A stretch of DNA of 64,000 bases from Methanotorris igneus Kol 5. GTDB taxonomy: Archaea > AGJL01 > Methanococci > Methanococcales > Methanococcaceae. Position 1 is the first letter of the stretch, and every line of letters begins with the position of its first letter. The DNA is taken from contig NC_015562.1 of NCBI RefSeq assembly GCF_000214415.1, positions 1,178,001 to 1,242,000 on the forward strand, read 5' to 3'. Positions 17,717 to 28,761 of this stretch are shown here, one piece after another. A program made the position numbers and the translations under genes. The notes under the pieces were generated by a model that ran no database searches, was not told the origin of the DNA, and was given only the letters and a program-made list of their open reading frames with translations.

Positions 17717-17840
17717 TATAGTCGTTCTACAAAATACAGCCACTATTTACAACTTAAAATTTCAATTTTAAGTAAATTTAACGAAACTCCAATTTAAATT
17801 AGAGTTATGTTAACCATCATTTAATTGTAGAACGACTATA
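17717..17840. repeat. Palindromic element G (124 bp) between fdhA-like gene and fdhB
   Basis: The ends are a perfect 16-bp inverted repeat, TATAGTCGTTCTACAA (17717-17732) and its complement (17825-17840). Inside are two hairpins: ACTTAAAATT..AATTTTAAGT (about 17751-17772) and AACTCCAATT..AATTAGAGTT (about 17785-17806). The TATAGTCGT start is shared with the other elements, but the following bases differ (TCTACAA instead of GTGCG). It ends 13 bases before the fdhB start codon and overlaps the last codons of the fdhA-like gene. Confidence 0.85.
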
Positions 17841-19013
17841 ACTGACTTGTTTAAATTTTACATAATTCTTTTGGATGTCTTCAACTGAACTAAATCCCAA
17901 ATCAATTCCCATTTTTTCAGCGAGATTCTTTATTATTCTCCAATCTTCCAATGCCTCTCCTGGTGGATTTACTGCCTTATTTATTTTTTGTGTTCTCCTT
18001 TCTGTATTGGTGAATGTTCCCTCTTTTTCTGCCCAACATGCAGAAGGCAACACTACATCAGCAAGTTCTGCGGTTTCGCTCATTATAATATCCTGAACAA
18101 CCAAAAATTCAACATTTTTTAATGCTTCATCATCAATTAATGCTGGATTTTCACCCATAATATAGAGGCATTTGACACTTTTTATCAAATTGATAATCTC
18201 ATCCTTATTTAAAGCAGAAATGCCAACCATTGTAGCTCCAACGGTGTTGCAATGTTTTGCAATTGGCAATATTTTGCTATTTGTTTTTTCTGCCAATTTA
18301 TATGCTAAATCACATTCTTCCTCTGTTGTTAGAGCATTAAATATTATAATTGAGTTCTTTTCACTGAGTTTCTTTACTATTTCATCATTGGGATTGCTTA
18401 AAAATTCCACAAAGTCATTAACCTTTATGAACTCATCTGAATTTAATTTGGTTATTTCTTTCTCTATTCTATCAATAACAATGACATCAGCCCCTTTTTC
18501 TTTTGCTTTAATTACTTTCCTTCCAATTAGGGCATTCTGTCCAAATACATCTCCAAATATTAAAATAACTTCTGCATTCTCAATGTCATCAATTGACGCA
18601 GTCTCTTTATCCAAACCAACTTTTGGGGAGTTGCATATACAATGCCCTATATTTTTAACTCCGAGAGTTTCTGCAAACTTTTTTAGTGCATAGTTATCTT
18701 CATTTGTGCATTTTCCAGAAGCAATAAAGCCAATATCTTCTGGATTGTAACTTTTTAATTTATTTGCTATTAACTCCAAAGCCTCATCCCAACTAACTTC
18801 AACAAACTTCCCATTTTTCTTAATTAATGGTTTTTTTAATCTCTTCTCATGGTAAATTATTTTGTAGCAGTTTTTTCCAGTTAAACAGTTTTTTCCTTCA
18901 TTTATTGTATGTTTTTTGTATGGATAAGTCCCTACAACCTTGTCATTCTCAACAATTAAATCTATTCCACATCCAACGCTACAACTTGGGCATATTGTGT
19001 GTATAATTTTCAT
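17817..19013 (-). CDS. Short formate dehydrogenase alpha-like molybdopterin oxidoreductase
   Basis: 398 residues. N-terminal [4Fe-4S] site CPSCSVGC (8-15) plus C43, then the molybdopterin domains ([60 protein letters not shown]). Standard FdhA is about 670-700 residues; this one lacks the C-terminal cofactor-binding domain. Around the metal-binding position it reads [10 protein letters not shown] (124-133). The CH pair of FdhA and FwdB is replaced by CN, and the loop is about two residues short. Its last residues (SYSRSTIK) are encoded by the palindromic element. ATG 19013 follows GGTGGT. Formate activity is uncertain. Confidence 0.75.
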   Translation of the reverse strand: MKIIHTICPSCSVGCGIDLIVENDKVVGTYPYKKHTINEGKNCLTGKNCYKIIYHEKRLKKPLIKKNGKFVEVSWDEALELIANKLKSYNPEDIGFIASGKCTNEDNYALKKFAETLGVKNIGHCICNSPKVGLDKETASIDDIENAEVILIFGDVFGQNALIGRKVIKAKEKGADVIVIDRIEKEITKLNSDEFIKVNDFVEFLSNPNDEIVKKLSEKNSIIIFNALTTEEECDLAYKLAEKTNSKILPIAKHCNTVGATMVGISALNKDEIINLIKSVKCLYIMGENPALIDDEALKNVEFLVVQDIIMSETAELADVVLPSACWAEKEGTFTNTERRTQKINKAVNPPGEALEDWRIIKNLAEKMGIDLGFSSVEDIQKNYVKFKQVSYSRSTIK

Positions 19014-19026
19014 TCTACCACCTTGT

Positions 19027-19383
19027 TTATGATGCAACCTTTTGAGCGGGAATTTCTGCGAGTGGGAAATCTTTAACTTCAATATGTATTTCTTTTGTTA
19101 TGGTTATCATATTTACTAAAATTTGAAATAAACTATCTAATATTGATTGCGAGATATCATCTGGAATGTGGTTAATACTTTCTTCAAACTCCACAGCACC
19201 CTCAATAACAAATAATGTTGGAAATTCCCCCTCCATTTTTAAATTGCATATATAACCAAATGAATTGTTACTTATTTTTTTGTATGTTATGTCCCAATTT
19301 ACATCCAATTTTAAATTTGCATTTTTTGGATTTTCCTTTGGTCTTACTAATTTTAACTTTTCGATGCTTATTTTTATATTCAT
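19027..19383 (-). CDS. Small uncharacterised protein, possibly SecB-like
   Basis: 118 residues, no cysteines grouped as a cluster motif and no membrane segment. The pattern of alternating strands ([42 protein letters not shown]) followed by an amphipathic helix is what SecB-like proteins show, but I cannot confirm that by eye. ATG 19383 has GGTGA upstream. It sits between fwdB and the fdhA-like gene, 13 bases before the latter, so it may help assemble or handle that protein; this is inference from position. Confidence 0.6.
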   Translation of the reverse strand: MNIKISIEKLKLVRPKENPKNANLKLDVNWDITYKKISNNSFGYICNLKMEGEFPTLFVIEGAVEFEESINHIPDDISQSILDSLFQILVNMITITKEIHIEVKDFPLAEIPAQKVAS

Positions 19384-19534
19384 AATTATCACCGTATTAC
19401 TCTACTTATGTTAATATCACCTTTGGTTGTTGTATATAAAATTTACTACTTAATTTAAATTTTTGTTATTATAATAATATAAATTTTAAAAAAGTATTAC
19501 TAAATAACGAAAAAAATATAAGAAAATGTTATGA

Positions 19535-20839
19535 TTACAAAAGTTCTTTGACTTTGCGGATAATTTTTTTCATGATTTCTCTGTCTGATAAAACGCCTTC
19601 TGGGGGCTCTATGACTTTTTTTAATTCAATAGGAACTCCATCCATTCTATAAGCAGTTCCTTCACATTCTACACCTGCAATTGCTGGGGGTAGAATAATG
19701 TTTGCCAATTCTGTCGTTGGGGTTCTGTGGGGCTCTATTGCTATTAGTGGGATTTCTGCCATTCCCTCCACAGCCTTATTTGGGAAGTGTGCTCCTGGAT
19801 CAGAGGCAATGTTGAGCATAGCATCTGCCTCTTTCCTTATTAGTAAATCAGTTACACTCGTATCTCCCGGGTTGAATCTTGGGTATCCTCTTGAGTAATC
19901 TACACATAATGGAAAGCCAGAGACCCATGTACAGACCTGGTTGAATCCGTTTACGTTGTAGTGTCCTCTCATTGGAATGAGTGAGAATTTTGTGTAAGCA
20001 TTTAAGTCAACAACCAATTGGATAGCATTGTCTATGTTTCTATGTTTGCTTTTTGATTGGGTAACTCCCATACCAAAGAATAGGATTCCAAATTGGGCGT
20101 TTTTAAGAATATCGACTGCCTCATAAATTAACTCAACTGGAATCCCTGCAACTTTGTCAACTTGCAACTCAAAATCTTTCAATACTGCCCTCATTGCACT
20201 TATTAACTCATAGTCCTTATGTTGCTCAACCTGTAAGTGGATATCAGCTAACTTTGCAGTATCTGTCTTTCTTGGATCAACAACTATTAAGGTTCTGTCA
20301 CTTCTTCCTCTCTCTCTGAAAAATCCTCTCGCAAACACTCCATACCTACCCATGTGTCTTGGGTGTGCATGCATTGGGTTGCATCCCCAGTATATTACAA
20401 CATCTGCTCTGTTCTTTACTTCCCCTAATGTGCAGATTGGATAGCCAACATCTTGCAGTGCCCAAACACTTGGCCCATGACAAACCTCTGCTGTATTGCT
20501 TACAACCCCTCCAACCATTTCGGCCAATTTCATTCCATACGCATGTGCGTGGCATTCAGTTGCTGAGAATCCATATAATATTGGTCTTTTAGCATTTACC
20601 AATATCTCTGCTGTTTTTTCTATTGCTGTGTCCCAATCCACTTTTTTGAAATCATCTTTTTTATTTTCCCTCATTAACGGCTCTGTATATCTAACTGCCC
20701 CATCTCTATGGGTAAATTTGCTGTGTCCAATTCTACATGCGTTTTTTGTTCCAACTATGTGGTTATTTTCAACATAGCATATTATGTCATCACACAACGT
20801 CCCACAAAATGGACACACCACGTCCTTTACTATCTCCAT
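19535..20839 (-). CDS. fwdB: Formylmethanofuran dehydrogenase subunit B, cysteine form
   Basis: 434 residues. Catalytic molybdenum or tungsten subunit of the enzyme that fixes CO2 onto methanofuran. Cluster cysteines C9, C12, C16 and C35 bind the [4Fe-4S]; the metal ligand is C120 in AEVCHGPSVWAL, followed by H121. Relatives with selenium have selenocysteine at that cysteine. Other fwd subunits are not here, so this is either a separate copy or the partner of subunits encoded elsewhere. It lies 106 bases downstream of hdrA on the same strand. Confidence 0.93.
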   Translation of the reverse strand: MEIVKDVVCPFCGTLCDDIICYVENNHIVGTKNACRIGHSKFTHRDGAVRYTEPLMRENKKDDFKKVDWDTAIEKTAEILVNAKRPILYGFSATECHAHAYGMKLAEMVGGVVSNTAEVCHGPSVWALQDVGYPICTLGEVKNRADVVIYWGCNPMHAHPRHMGRYGVFARGFFRERGRSDRTLIVVDPRKTDTAKLADIHLQVEQHKDYELISAMRAVLKDFELQVDKVAGIPVELIYEAVDILKNAQFGILFFGMGVTQSKSKHRNIDNAIQLVVDLNAYTKFSLIPMRGHYNVNGFNQVCTWVSGFPLCVDYSRGYPRFNPGDTSVTDLLIRKEADAMLNIASDPGAHFPNKAVEGMAEIPLIAIEPHRTPTTELANIILPPAIAGVECEGTAYRMDGVPIELKKVIEPPEGVLSDREIMKKIIRKVKELL

Positions 20840-20945
20840 AGAACCACCTTAAATAATCTTTGTGCAATTTAACTGATTGAATAGAGAAATTTGAAAATTT
20901 GGAATAAAATTTGGAATTTAGGACTTTTAGGCATATACTATAGAT

Positions 20946-22910
20946 TTATGCAGGGTCTTTGAATGCTCCTTCAATTTGCTTGAATAATTGAATAGTTTTG
21001 AAGTGTTTCTGTTCTAATGCTCCACTTGGACATCCAGCAGCACATGTTCCGCATCCTTTACACAACGCAGCAATAACCTCTGCAACCTTTCTACCATCTT
21101 TTTCAACTAACCTTGGGGCTCCATAAGGGCATTGTTTTACACAGACTCCACATCCACCGCAAATTTCTTCATTTACTGTTGCAACAATTGGTTCGACTTC
21201 AACTTCTCCCTTAGCCAATGGAATTGCAGCCCTTGCTGCCGCTGCGGAACCTTGTGCTACTGAAGCAGGAATATCTTTTGGTCCTTGACATGCCCCTGCT
21301 AAATAAACCCCATCTGTTGCTGTATCGACGGGTCTTAATTTTGGGTGTGCCTCCATGAAGAATTGGTCTGGTGTTCTTGAGATACCTAAGATTTTTTGGA
21401 TCTCATCAGCTGATTTTGTTGGCACCATACCAACTGAAAGAACAACCAAATCATACTCCTTTTCGATTATTTCTCCCAATAAGGTATCTTCTGCTCTAAC
21501 AATTAAGTTCTTGGTTTTTGGATCCTCTAAAATCTGAGCAGGTCTACCCCTTATGAATGTAATGCCATATTGTTTTGCACTTCTTTCGTAGAATTCCTCA
21601 TATCCTTTGCTAAATGCCCTAATATCCATGTAGTAAATGTCTATCTCCGTATCTGGGGATTTTTCTTTGATTAATTGTGAGTTTTTCATTGCATACATAC
21701 AACAGACATTGGAACAGTATTTGTTGCCAACTTTTGCATCCCTTGAACCAACACATTGAATGAATGCAATTCTCTTTGGTTTTTTACCATCGCTCAACCT
21801 AATTACTTTTCCTCCTGTTGGACCTGAGGCATTAATCATCCTCTCCAATTCAAGAGCAGTTATAACGTTGTCATAAACTCCATATCCATACTCTTCCCTA
21901 ACTGTTGGGTCAAATACATCATAACCAATAGCACAAATTATTGTTCCAACCTCAACCTCAATGAACTCTGGTTTTTGGGAAAAGTCGATGGCATTAGGAC
22001 CACAAACCTTAGCACATAATCCACATTCTATACAGTGTTCCTTGTCAATAGTGTATTTTGCTGGAACTGCTTGTGGGAATGGTTTGTAGATTGCTTTTCT
22101 CATTCCAAGACCCATATCAAATTCATTTGGCACATCTATTGGACAAACTTCTGCACACTGTCCACATCCAGTACATTTTGTTTCATCAATGTATCTTGGC
22201 TTTTTCATTATTGTAACCTTAAAGTTCCCAATGTATCCTTGGACATCTACAACCTCTGAATATGCGTAGAGTTTAACATTTGGATGTTTTGCAACATCAA
22301 CCATCTTTGGAGCCAATATACAGATAGAACAGTCGTTTGTTGGGAATGTTTTGTCTAATTGTGCCATTCTTCCTCCAACAGAAGGGGATTTTTCAACCAG
22401 TATGGTCTCAAATCCCATATCTCCTAAATCTAATGCAGTCTGAATTCCAGCAACTCCCCCTCCAATAACCAATGCCCTTCTTGTAACTCCAACTTTGATG
22501 AATTCTAATGGCTCCAACAACCTTGCCTTTGCTACTGCCATTCTTACTAAATCTTTTGCCTTTTCTGTTGCTTTTTCCTTTTCATGCATGTGAACCCATG
22601 AACAGTGTTCCCTTATGTTTGCAAACTCGAATAAGAATGGGTTTAATCCTGCTTCAGCAACACATCTTCTAAATGTTGGCTCGTGTAACCTTGGAGAACA
22701 GGCAGCAACAACAACTCTGTTTAAATTGTATTCCTCAATATCCTTCTTAATCATCTCTTGCCCTGGGTCGGCACACATATATTTGTAATCTCTTGCAACA
22801 ACAACATTTTTTAATGTCTTAGCAAATTCAGCAACTTCTGGACAATCAACGACTCCTCCAATGTTAACTCCACAATGACAGACATATACTCCGATTCTTG
22901 GCTCTTCCAT
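20946..22910 (-). CDS. hdrA: Heterodisulfide reductase subunit A, cysteine form
   Basis: 654 residues. Flavin-based bifurcating subunit linking hydrogenase to CoM-S-S-CoB reduction and ferredoxin. FAD site [22 protein letters not shown] (146-167); the [16 protein letters not shown] segment has C194 where selenium-using relatives carry selenocysteine. Four [4Fe-4S] motifs are visible: [36 protein letters not shown] and [13 protein letters not shown]-terminal cysteines ([22 protein letters not shown]) match the HdrA N-terminal domain. hdrB and hdrC are not in the window. It is 96 bases after vhcB on the same strand. Confidence 0.95.
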   Translation of the reverse strand: MEEPRIGVYVCHCGVNIGGVVDCPEVAEFAKTLKNVVVARDYKYMCADPGQEMIKKDIEEYNLNRVVVAACSPRLHEPTFRRCVAEAGLNPFLFEFANIREHCSWVHMHEKEKATEKAKDLVRMAVAKARLLEPLEFIKVGVTRRALVIGGGVAGIQTALDLGDMGFETILVEKSPSVGGRMAQLDKTFPTNDCSICILAPKMVDVAKHPNVKLYAYSEVVDVQGYIGNFKVTIMKKPRYIDETKCTGCGQCAEVCPIDVPNEFDMGLGMRKAIYKPFPQAVPAKYTIDKEHCIECGLCAKVCGPNAIDFSQKPEFIEVEVGTIICAIGYDVFDPTVREEYGYGVYDNVITALELERMINASGPTGGKVIRLSDGKKPKRIAFIQCVGSRDAKVGNKYCSNVCCMYAMKNSQLIKEKSPDTEIDIYYMDIRAFSKGYEEFYERSAKQYGITFIRGRPAQILEDPKTKNLIVRAEDTLLGEIIEKEYDLVVLSVGMVPTKSADEIQKILGISRTPDQFFMEAHPKLRPVDTATDGVYLAGACQGPKDIPASVAQGSAAAARAAIPLAKGEVEVEPIVATVNEEICGGCGVCVKQCPYGAPRLVEKDGRKVAEVIAALCKGCGTCAAGCPSGALEQKHFKTIQLFKQIEGAFKDPA

Positions 22911-23005
22911 GTTATCACCAAATGTTATTGGTAATTTAGTATATTTTGTTGATATTTGATTTATTAATTTGGTGATTGGTTTTTCTAATAAGAATGTGTA
23001 AAAAA

Positions 23006-24199
23006 TTATTTCAATGCCAATGCATTTCTTTTAATCTTCTCACATGCTTCAACACACTTCAAGCACATTACACAGAATCCTTTTAATGGCATTTCGTTGT
23101 TGTCAGTTAACTCCAACACGTTATATGGGCAGATTTCAACACACTTGCCACATTTGTTACATAGATGTGGTTTGAATTCGATCCTGTTGTATTCTTTTCC
23201 GTTGTGGGTTATTTTACCTAACTTCAATGCACCTGTTGGACATGCCACTGTACATGCTCCGCATCTTACACACATTCTGAACTTTTCTTTTTCCTCCGTC
23301 TTCCTCTTTGTTGGAAGCTCCATTCCCCTCTTGTTAATTACTCTTATAGCTCTTGTTGGACACTTCATTGCACATGAACCGCAATAGTTACAGTTTTCCT
23401 CAACCCACACAAGCCCTTCTTCACTTACAGGTTTTGGTGGCTCATACTCAACTTCCAAAGTTATTGCATTTACTGGACATGCATTAACACATAAGCCACA
23501 CGCTGGACATCCTACTGGTGGAATTGCTACCATGTTTTCTATTTTTATGAGATTTCTTGGGCAAACCTCTACACAAACTCCACATCCAATGCAAAGTTCC
23601 TCATCAACTTCAAACTTCTTAATTGTTTTGTCTCTTTTTGGAACTTTTCTACCTGCAACAAATATTGCATTCCATGGACATGTTTGGGCACATATACTGC
23701 AGTAAATACATTTGCTCTCATCAACAACCGCTTTATTATCTTTAATCTCTATGGCATTTACTGGACATTCATTAGCACAAATTCCACATCCAATACAGTC
23801 ATCTGTAACAACAATTGGTTCTTTTGGAAGTATGATTTCTTTTTTGTTTGGTTCAACAACTCCTTCCATTCCAACGAACCCATCTGGACAGGCATCGATA
23901 CACTTCATGCATCCAACACAAAATCCTTTTAATTTATTTTCTTCAATTTTCAGGTTATTTGGGCAGACTTTTACACATTCCCCGCATAAATCGCATTTGC
24001 TTGGGTTATAACCTATTTGCTTAATTTTTTTACCATCTATGTTGATTTCTCTCAAACTTAACGCATCATTTGGGCATGCATTGACACAGTTTCCACATAA
24101 CATACAAACCTTAAGGGGATTAAGCTTTAGCGCTTCATTAGGACATGCCCTTTCACACGCTTTGCATAAGTAACAATCCTCCGTATTTATCACTATCAT
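23006..24199 (-). CDS. vhcB: Polyferredoxin of the F420-non-reducing hydrogenase
   Basis: 397 residues carrying twelve cysteine clusters. The first is [12 protein letters not shown] and the last [13 protein letters not shown], which has CEK in place of CP. With up to 48 cysteines it can hold about twelve [4Fe-4S] centres. The protein is encoded with Vhu/Vhc hydrogenases in all methanococci; it probably distributes electrons, though its exact place in the complex is unsettled. It starts one base after the vhcA stop. Confidence 0.93.
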   Translation of the reverse strand: MIVINTEDCYLCKACERACPNEALKLNPLKVCMLCGNCVNACPNDALSLREINIDGKKIKQIGYNPSKCDLCGECVKVCPNNLKIEENKLKGFCVGCMKCIDACPDGFVGMEGVVEPNKKEIILPKEPIVVTDDCIGCGICANECPVNAIEIKDNKAVVDESKCIYCSICAQTCPWNAIFVAGRKVPKRDKTIKKFEVDEELCIGCGVCVEVCPRNLIKIENMVAIPPVGCPACGLCVNACPVNAITLEVEYEPPKPVSEEGLVWVEENCNYCGSCAMKCPTRAIRVINKRGMELPTKRKTEEKEKFRMCVRCGACTVACPTGALKLGKITHNGKEYNRIEFKPHLCNKCGKCVEICPYNVLELTDNNEMPLKGFCVMCLKCVEACEKIKRNALALK

Positions 24200-24200
24200 T

Positions 24201-25622
24201 TTATCCCCTTATGACTTTGACTAATTCATTTTTCTTGTAAACCTCTAATGAAAGGCCATTCTCAGAGTTTCCAATTACGTGGGTTGCACATGATAAGCAT
24301 GGATCATAGGCCCTAATTACCATTTCCATGTAGTTTAGGACTTGTGGATTTGCATCGTCTGGGCTTTTTAAGTATTTTTCAGCAACCTTTCTAACTCCAA
24401 TATCCATAGCAGGGTTGTTTTGGACTGTTGCAACAATTAAATTTGCATCGGTTATGATTCCTTCCTCATTTGTTTTGAAGTGGTGGATTAGTGTTCCCCT
24501 TGGTGCCTCAACGCATCCAACTCCTTCTCCAACAATATCTTCTGGTTCTGCTCTTATATCTTCTCCAACGATTTTATCATTCTCTAAAAGTTCTTTTACC
24601 TTTTCAGCACTTGAGAGGAGCTCAATTAACCTTGCATAGTGGAAGAGCATTGGGTAGTGGCATGGTTTTCCAAATTCTTTAACGAATTCTTCATAGTATT
24701 TTTGTGCTAATGGTGTTGCCATTTTATCTGCGACATTTAACCTTGATAACGTATTTACCCTATAAACTCCTCCTTCTTCCCCTTTATCTTTTAAGTATGG
24801 GAATTTTAAGTAAGAATATGGCCTAACTCCCTCAGCAATGTAGTTCATGTATTCTGATGGATCAAATTCATACTCAACTTTCCCCTCTGCATTAACTACT
24901 CTAATTTTTCCATCATAGAGTTCATGAACTCCATCATTTACCATACCCATGTGGTAGGATTCAAAATAGCCAATATCTAATAAATCTTTTTCTTTTATGT
25001 TCTCAATGAGTTTTTTTCCAATTTCAATGGACTTTTCAGAAAGTTCAATTGCCCTTTCAGACAATTTTAATAATTCTTCCCTTTCTTCTTCTTTCAATGG
25101 TTTTGACTGCCCCCCAACTACACATGTAACCGGGTGGATTGCCCTACCCCCAACAACTTTAACAATTGTCTGCCCTATTTTTCTCAACTCTATTGCATCT
25201 TTAACGATTTCTGGGTGTTCTTTTGCAATGCCAATTAAATTTCTCTTTAAAACATCGTCTGTTGTAGGGAACATCAAATCTGGTGCAGCGAGCATGTAAA
25301 AGTGGAGTGCATGGCTGTGGATTGTTGACCCTTGGTGCATTAAATTTCTCAAGAGATTGGCAGTTTCTGGGATTTTTACACCAAATACTGCATCTACTGC
25401 CTTAGCACTTGCCAAATGGTGGGCAACTTGACATATCCCACAAATCCTTGGGGTGTATATTGGGGCGTCCTCTATGTATCTCCCTTCTAAAAACTTCTCA
25501 AATCCTCTAACCTCAACAACGTGGAAATGGACCTTATCTAAGTTCCCATTCTCGTCAAAGGATACTGTTATTTTTCCATGTCCTTCAACCCTCGTAACTG
25601 GTTCAATTGACAATTTTACCAT
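24201..25622 (-). CDS. vhcA: F420-non-reducing [NiFe] hydrogenase large subunit
   Basis: 473 residues. Nickel ligands are C61 and C64 (RICGIC) and C442 and C445 (DPCLSC). The Vhu enzyme of relatives has selenocysteine on a detached VhuU peptide; here the motif is in the large subunit with two cysteines, so this is the Vhc form. About 25 residues follow the terminal CATH and would be removed by a maturation protease. It oxidises H2 and feeds electrons to Hdr. ATG 25622 with GGTGA upstream. Confidence 0.95.
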   Translation of the reverse strand: MVKLSIEPVTRVEGHGKITVSFDENGNLDKVHFHVVEVRGFEKFLEGRYIEDAPIYTPRICGICQVAHHLASAKAVDAVFGVKIPETANLLRNLMHQGSTIHSHALHFYMLAAPDLMFPTTDDVLKRNLIGIAKEHPEIVKDAIELRKIGQTIVKVVGGRAIHPVTCVVGGQSKPLKEEEREELLKLSERAIELSEKSIEIGKKLIENIKEKDLLDIGYFESYHMGMVNDGVHELYDGKIRVVNAEGKVEYEFDPSEYMNYIAEGVRPYSYLKFPYLKDKGEEGGVYRVNTLSRLNVADKMATPLAQKYYEEFVKEFGKPCHYPMLFHYARLIELLSSAEKVKELLENDKIVGEDIRAEPEDIVGEGVGCVEAPRGTLIHHFKTNEEGIITDANLIVATVQNNPAMDIGVRKVAEKYLKSPDDANPQVLNYMEMVIRAYDPCLSCATHVIGNSENGLSLEVYKKNELVKVIRG

Positions 25623-25704
25623 TTTATCACCGTAATTTCAAATTTTATGGTGTTTTCGTGTTTTTTATTATATGCTAAAAATACTAATAACATTACAAAA
25701 AATT

Positions 25705-26616
25705 CTAATCATGACTATGTTTTATCCTAATAGGGATTAAGGCACTTGGAAGGGTGAACTTGTAGAAACAGCCAATTTTGTCTTTTATTGATTTTGGCAA
25801 TATTGTTGGGTCTACTTCTCTATCCTTATCAATTCCAAAGTCGGAACATAAAGCAGATATCATCTTAGCTCCTTGGTCAACAATAGCGTCTGTTGGTCCA
25901 TTACAACCGCTACATGGAACTCCCACACTTGGACATGCTGCTCCACAACCTTCCCTTGTTGCAGGACCTAAGCAGAGATAACCTTGCTCTAATAGACATT
26001 TTTCTGGATCTGGATTTCCTTCATATTTTCTTTTTATTGTTTCAATTGCAACACCATCATCGCTTTTTTTCCTTGGACATTCATCACACATATTTTTCTT
26101 TGGTAATTCTGGTTCTTTTCCTTCTAACAATGCTTTTATTATGTTGGCTATTATTTCTGGGTTTGGTGGACATCCTGGGATGAAGTAATCGACATCTATG
26201 ACCTCAGATAGTGGTTTAACTCTTGAAGTTAATGGAGGAACTTCTTCGTTTGGAATAATGCCGTTATCGTTCTTTGTTGTTAATGTTGTTTTGTAAACCT
26301 TCTCCAATATCTCATCATTTGAATAGAGGTTGCCTAATCCTGGAACTCCTCCAAATGTGGCACATGTTCCAAAGGCAATAACTATCTTTGCCTTTTTTCT
26401 CATTTCTTTGGCAATTTCTAAGTTCTCTTCGTTTCTTATTCCACCTTCAATTAAAGCAACATCAATCTCATCTGGAATTTCCTTAACATCCATTAATACT
26501 GGACAATGAACAAGCTCAACATTTTCTAACAAGTTCAAAAGCTCTTCATGCAAATCTAACAAACTTATATGGCACCCAGAACAGCAGCATAGCCATGTTG
26601 TTGCTATTTTTACCAT
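25705..26616 (-). CDS. vhcG: F420-non-reducing hydrogenase small subunit
   Basis: 303 residues. Contains the small-subunit start [36 protein letters not shown] and a cysteine-rich C-terminal third ([39 protein letters not shown]) that holds the electron-relay clusters. It pairs with VhcA. The start has AAGGTGA. It is followed by vhcA after 82 bases. Confidence 0.94.
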   Translation of the reverse strand: MVKIATTWLCCCSGCHISLLDLHEELLNLLENVELVHCPVLMDVKEIPDEIDVALIEGGIRNEENLEIAKEMRKKAKIVIAFGTCATFGGVPGLGNLYSNDEILEKVYKTTLTTKNDNGIIPNEEVPPLTSRVKPLSEVIDVDYFIPGCPPNPEIIANIIKALLEGKEPELPKKNMCDECPRKKSDDGVAIETIKRKYEGNPDPEKCLLEQGYLCLGPATREGCGAACPSVGVPCSGCNGPTDAIVDQGAKMISALCSDFGIDKDREVDPTILPKSIKDKIGCFYKFTLPSALIPIRIKHSHD

Positions 26617-26625
26617 TTAATCACC

Positions 26626-27048
26626 TTATTCGTTTAATTTTTCTTTTAATTTGCAAGGTCCGAGAGATTTTATTGTGTTGTAGAATTCAATCATCGTTTG
26701 TTGGAATTTTTCTCCTTCTGATGCGGAAATCCATTCGTGCCTTAACCTTTCTCTTTCAATGCCCAGTTCTTCTAACAAATCATACAACATCATGACTCTT
26801 CTTTGCCATTTGTAGTTTCCAGAATCGTAGTGGCAATCCCCTAAGTGACAGCCCCCAACAAAAACACCATCTGCACCTTCCCTGAACGCCTTCAAAACAA
26901 GAGATGGTTCAATTCTTCCGGAACACATAACTCTAATTATCCTTATGCTTGGAGGATATTGCATCCTTCCTACTCCTGCGGTATCTGCTCCACCATAGGT
27001 GCACCAGTTGCAACAAAATCCGATAATTTTTGGCTCCCATTCAGACAT
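26626..27048 (-). CDS. vhcD: F420-non-reducing hydrogenase iron-sulfur subunit D
   Basis: 140 residues, MvhD family. It carries a [2Fe-2S] centre and connects the hydrogenase to HdrA. Seen: [16 protein letters not shown] near the start, CSGRIEP, and [17 protein letters not shown]. The second cysteine of that last motif is selenocysteine in the VhuD of some relatives; here it is cysteine. The frame is open 32 codons further upstream, but MSEWEPK at ATG 27048 has GGTGAT before it. First gene of the minus-strand run. Confidence 0.93.
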   Translation of the reverse strand: MSEWEPKIIGFCCNWCTYGGADTAGVGRMQYPPSIRIIRVMCSGRIEPSLVLKAFREGADGVFVGGCHLGDCHYDSGNYKWQRRVMMLYDLLEELGIERERLRHEWISASEGEKFQQTMIEFYNTIKSLGPCKLKEKLNE

Positions 27049-27517
27049 TAGATCACCATTAAATATTTTGATATCCATATTACGAAAACTAATCAAACAT
27101 ACCATAACAATTTTTAATATATATAACAATTCATTTAGAACCAAATAGAAAATTTTATATAGATATTAAGATTTTAAATTACTATATTCTTTAAGTTGAA
27201 TTTTTGGATATCAAAAAACAAGAAAAGAATGTTAAAATTGATTTTGGGGAATTCTACAGTAAAATAAGGCAAAAATCAAAAAATAATTTTTATTTTCAAT
27301 TTTGTCATACTTTATGTTGATATTATATCCTCAGTTTATTTAATTTTTAAAAATAGATACATATTTTGTAATATTATTTTCTAATTTTTGTTATTTTTTA
27401 ATAAAAATTCAAAATTTTATTTTAACATATATAATTTTTCATTTTAACTAAACAATAAATTTTAATAGATATCACTTTTAATAATATCTACATCAATTTT
27501 TCAAATAAGGTGGTATT
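27049..27517. promoter_or_regulatory. Divergent vhc/frc control region
   Basis: About 470 bases of very AT-rich DNA separate the divergent starts of vhcD and frcA. A TATA-like ATATATATTAA on the minus strand (about 27110-27125) can serve vhc, and ACATATATAAT (about 27424-27434) can serve frc. In Methanococcus voltae the homologous intergenic region, of similar size, controls both operons in response to selenium; this is published for that species, not shown here. No gene is seen in it. Confidence 0.75.
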
Positions 27518-28750
27518 ATGGGTAAGGTCGTGGAGATTCATCCTACAACGCGACATGAAGGGCATGCAAAGTTGGTTTTAAAGGTTGATGACGAAGGAAT
27601 TGTTGAGAAAGGATATTATTTAAGTGTAACTCCAGTTAGAGGATTTGAGAAGTTTTTGGTTGGTAAACCAGCAGAATTTGCACCTATTGCAGTTATGAGG
27701 TTTTGTGGAGTTTGCCCAGTGGCTCATGCAATTTCATCAGTTGAGGCTATAGAAGACGCATGCAACATAACACCTCCAAAAGATGGTTTATTGTTGAGAG
27801 AGTTAATAGGAATTGCAAATAAAATGCACTCTCACCCGTTGCATCAGTTTTTAATATCGCCTGACTTTGTTCCAGAGAAGGATAGGGTAGAATTTATAAA
27901 AAGAGTCCAAAAAATGAGAAAAATTGCCCAGTATATTGTTGATGTTGTTGGAGGGGAGGGAATTCATCCACCAAACATTAGAATTGGAGGAATGGCAAAG
28001 AACATAACAGAATCTGCGAAGACAAAAATATACTACAAATGCAAAGAATATGAAAAACTTGCAAAAGAGCAAATAGAATATTTAGTTCCAATATTTGAGA
28101 GTAGAACATTAACTAATGGAACAGAACTGCCAGAAAAACTTGGATATCATGACTTTGGTTATATAGCAACGCACCCAACCTATGGAGATAGAACAGCAAT
28201 TGACCAAAGTAAAGTTGTGGAATATACTCCTTTCGAGTTTTATGAAAAAGACGTTGCATTACAGGCATCAACAACAATCCCAACATACAATGGAAGATTG
28301 GCAGAAGTTGGACCAAGAGCAAGATTTAGAAAATTCTTTGATTTTAAAGAAAAAGGAGCCATGGCGATAAATATAGCAAGAGCTTATGAATTGGAGGTTT
28401 TAGTTAAGAGAGCAATGGAAATTCTTGATGAACTAAACGTAAACGGAAAAACATTATCTGATGAACCAATAATTGGAGATGGTGAAAAAGCAGGTTTAGG
28501 TGTTCATGAGGCAGCAAGGGGACATAACACACACCAAGCAGCAATAGACAAGAGAGGAAATATAGTTTATTACAATGCGATTGTTGCAACAACATGGAAC
28601 ATTCCAGTTATTAGTAAGGCAATTGAAGGGAGTCATTATAAGTTTGCAGAATATGTTGTTAGGGCTTATGATCCATGTATTTCATGTGCAACCCACATGA
28701 TTGTTAAGGATTATGATGGTAGAGTGGTTGATGAGAAAATACTAAAATAA
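27518..28750 (+). CDS. frcA: Coenzyme F420-reducing [NiFe] hydrogenase, alpha subunit, cysteine form
   Basis: 410 residues. Nickel ligands C63 and C66 (RFCGVC) and C387 and C390 (DPCISC). In selenium-dependent FruA the first cysteine of the last motif is selenocysteine, so this is the Frc form. It splits H2 and sends electrons through FrcG to FrcB and F420. Seventeen residues follow the terminal CATH and would be cleaved by the protease encoded next (frcD). ATG 27518 after GGTGGT. Confidence 0.95.
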   Translation: MGKVVEIHPTTRHEGHAKLVLKVDDEGIVEKGYYLSVTPVRGFEKFLVGKPAEFAPIAVMRFCGVCPVAHAISSVEAIEDACNITPPKDGLLLRELIGIANKMHSHPLHQFLISPDFVPEKDRVEFIKRVQKMRKIAQYIVDVVGGEGIHPPNIRIGGMAKNITESAKTKIYYKCKEYEKLAKEQIEYLVPIFESRTLTNGTELPEKLGYHDFGYIATHPTYGDRTAIDQSKVVEYTPFEFYEKDVALQASTTIPTYNGRLAEVGPRARFRKFFDFKEKGAMAINIARAYELEVLVKRAMEILDELNVNGKTLSDEPIIGDGEKAGLGVHEAARGHNTHQAAIDKRGNIVYYNAIVATTWNIPVISKAIEGSHYKFAEYVVRAYDPCISCATHMIVKDYDGRVVDEKILK

Positions 28751-28761
28751 ACGGGATAAAC

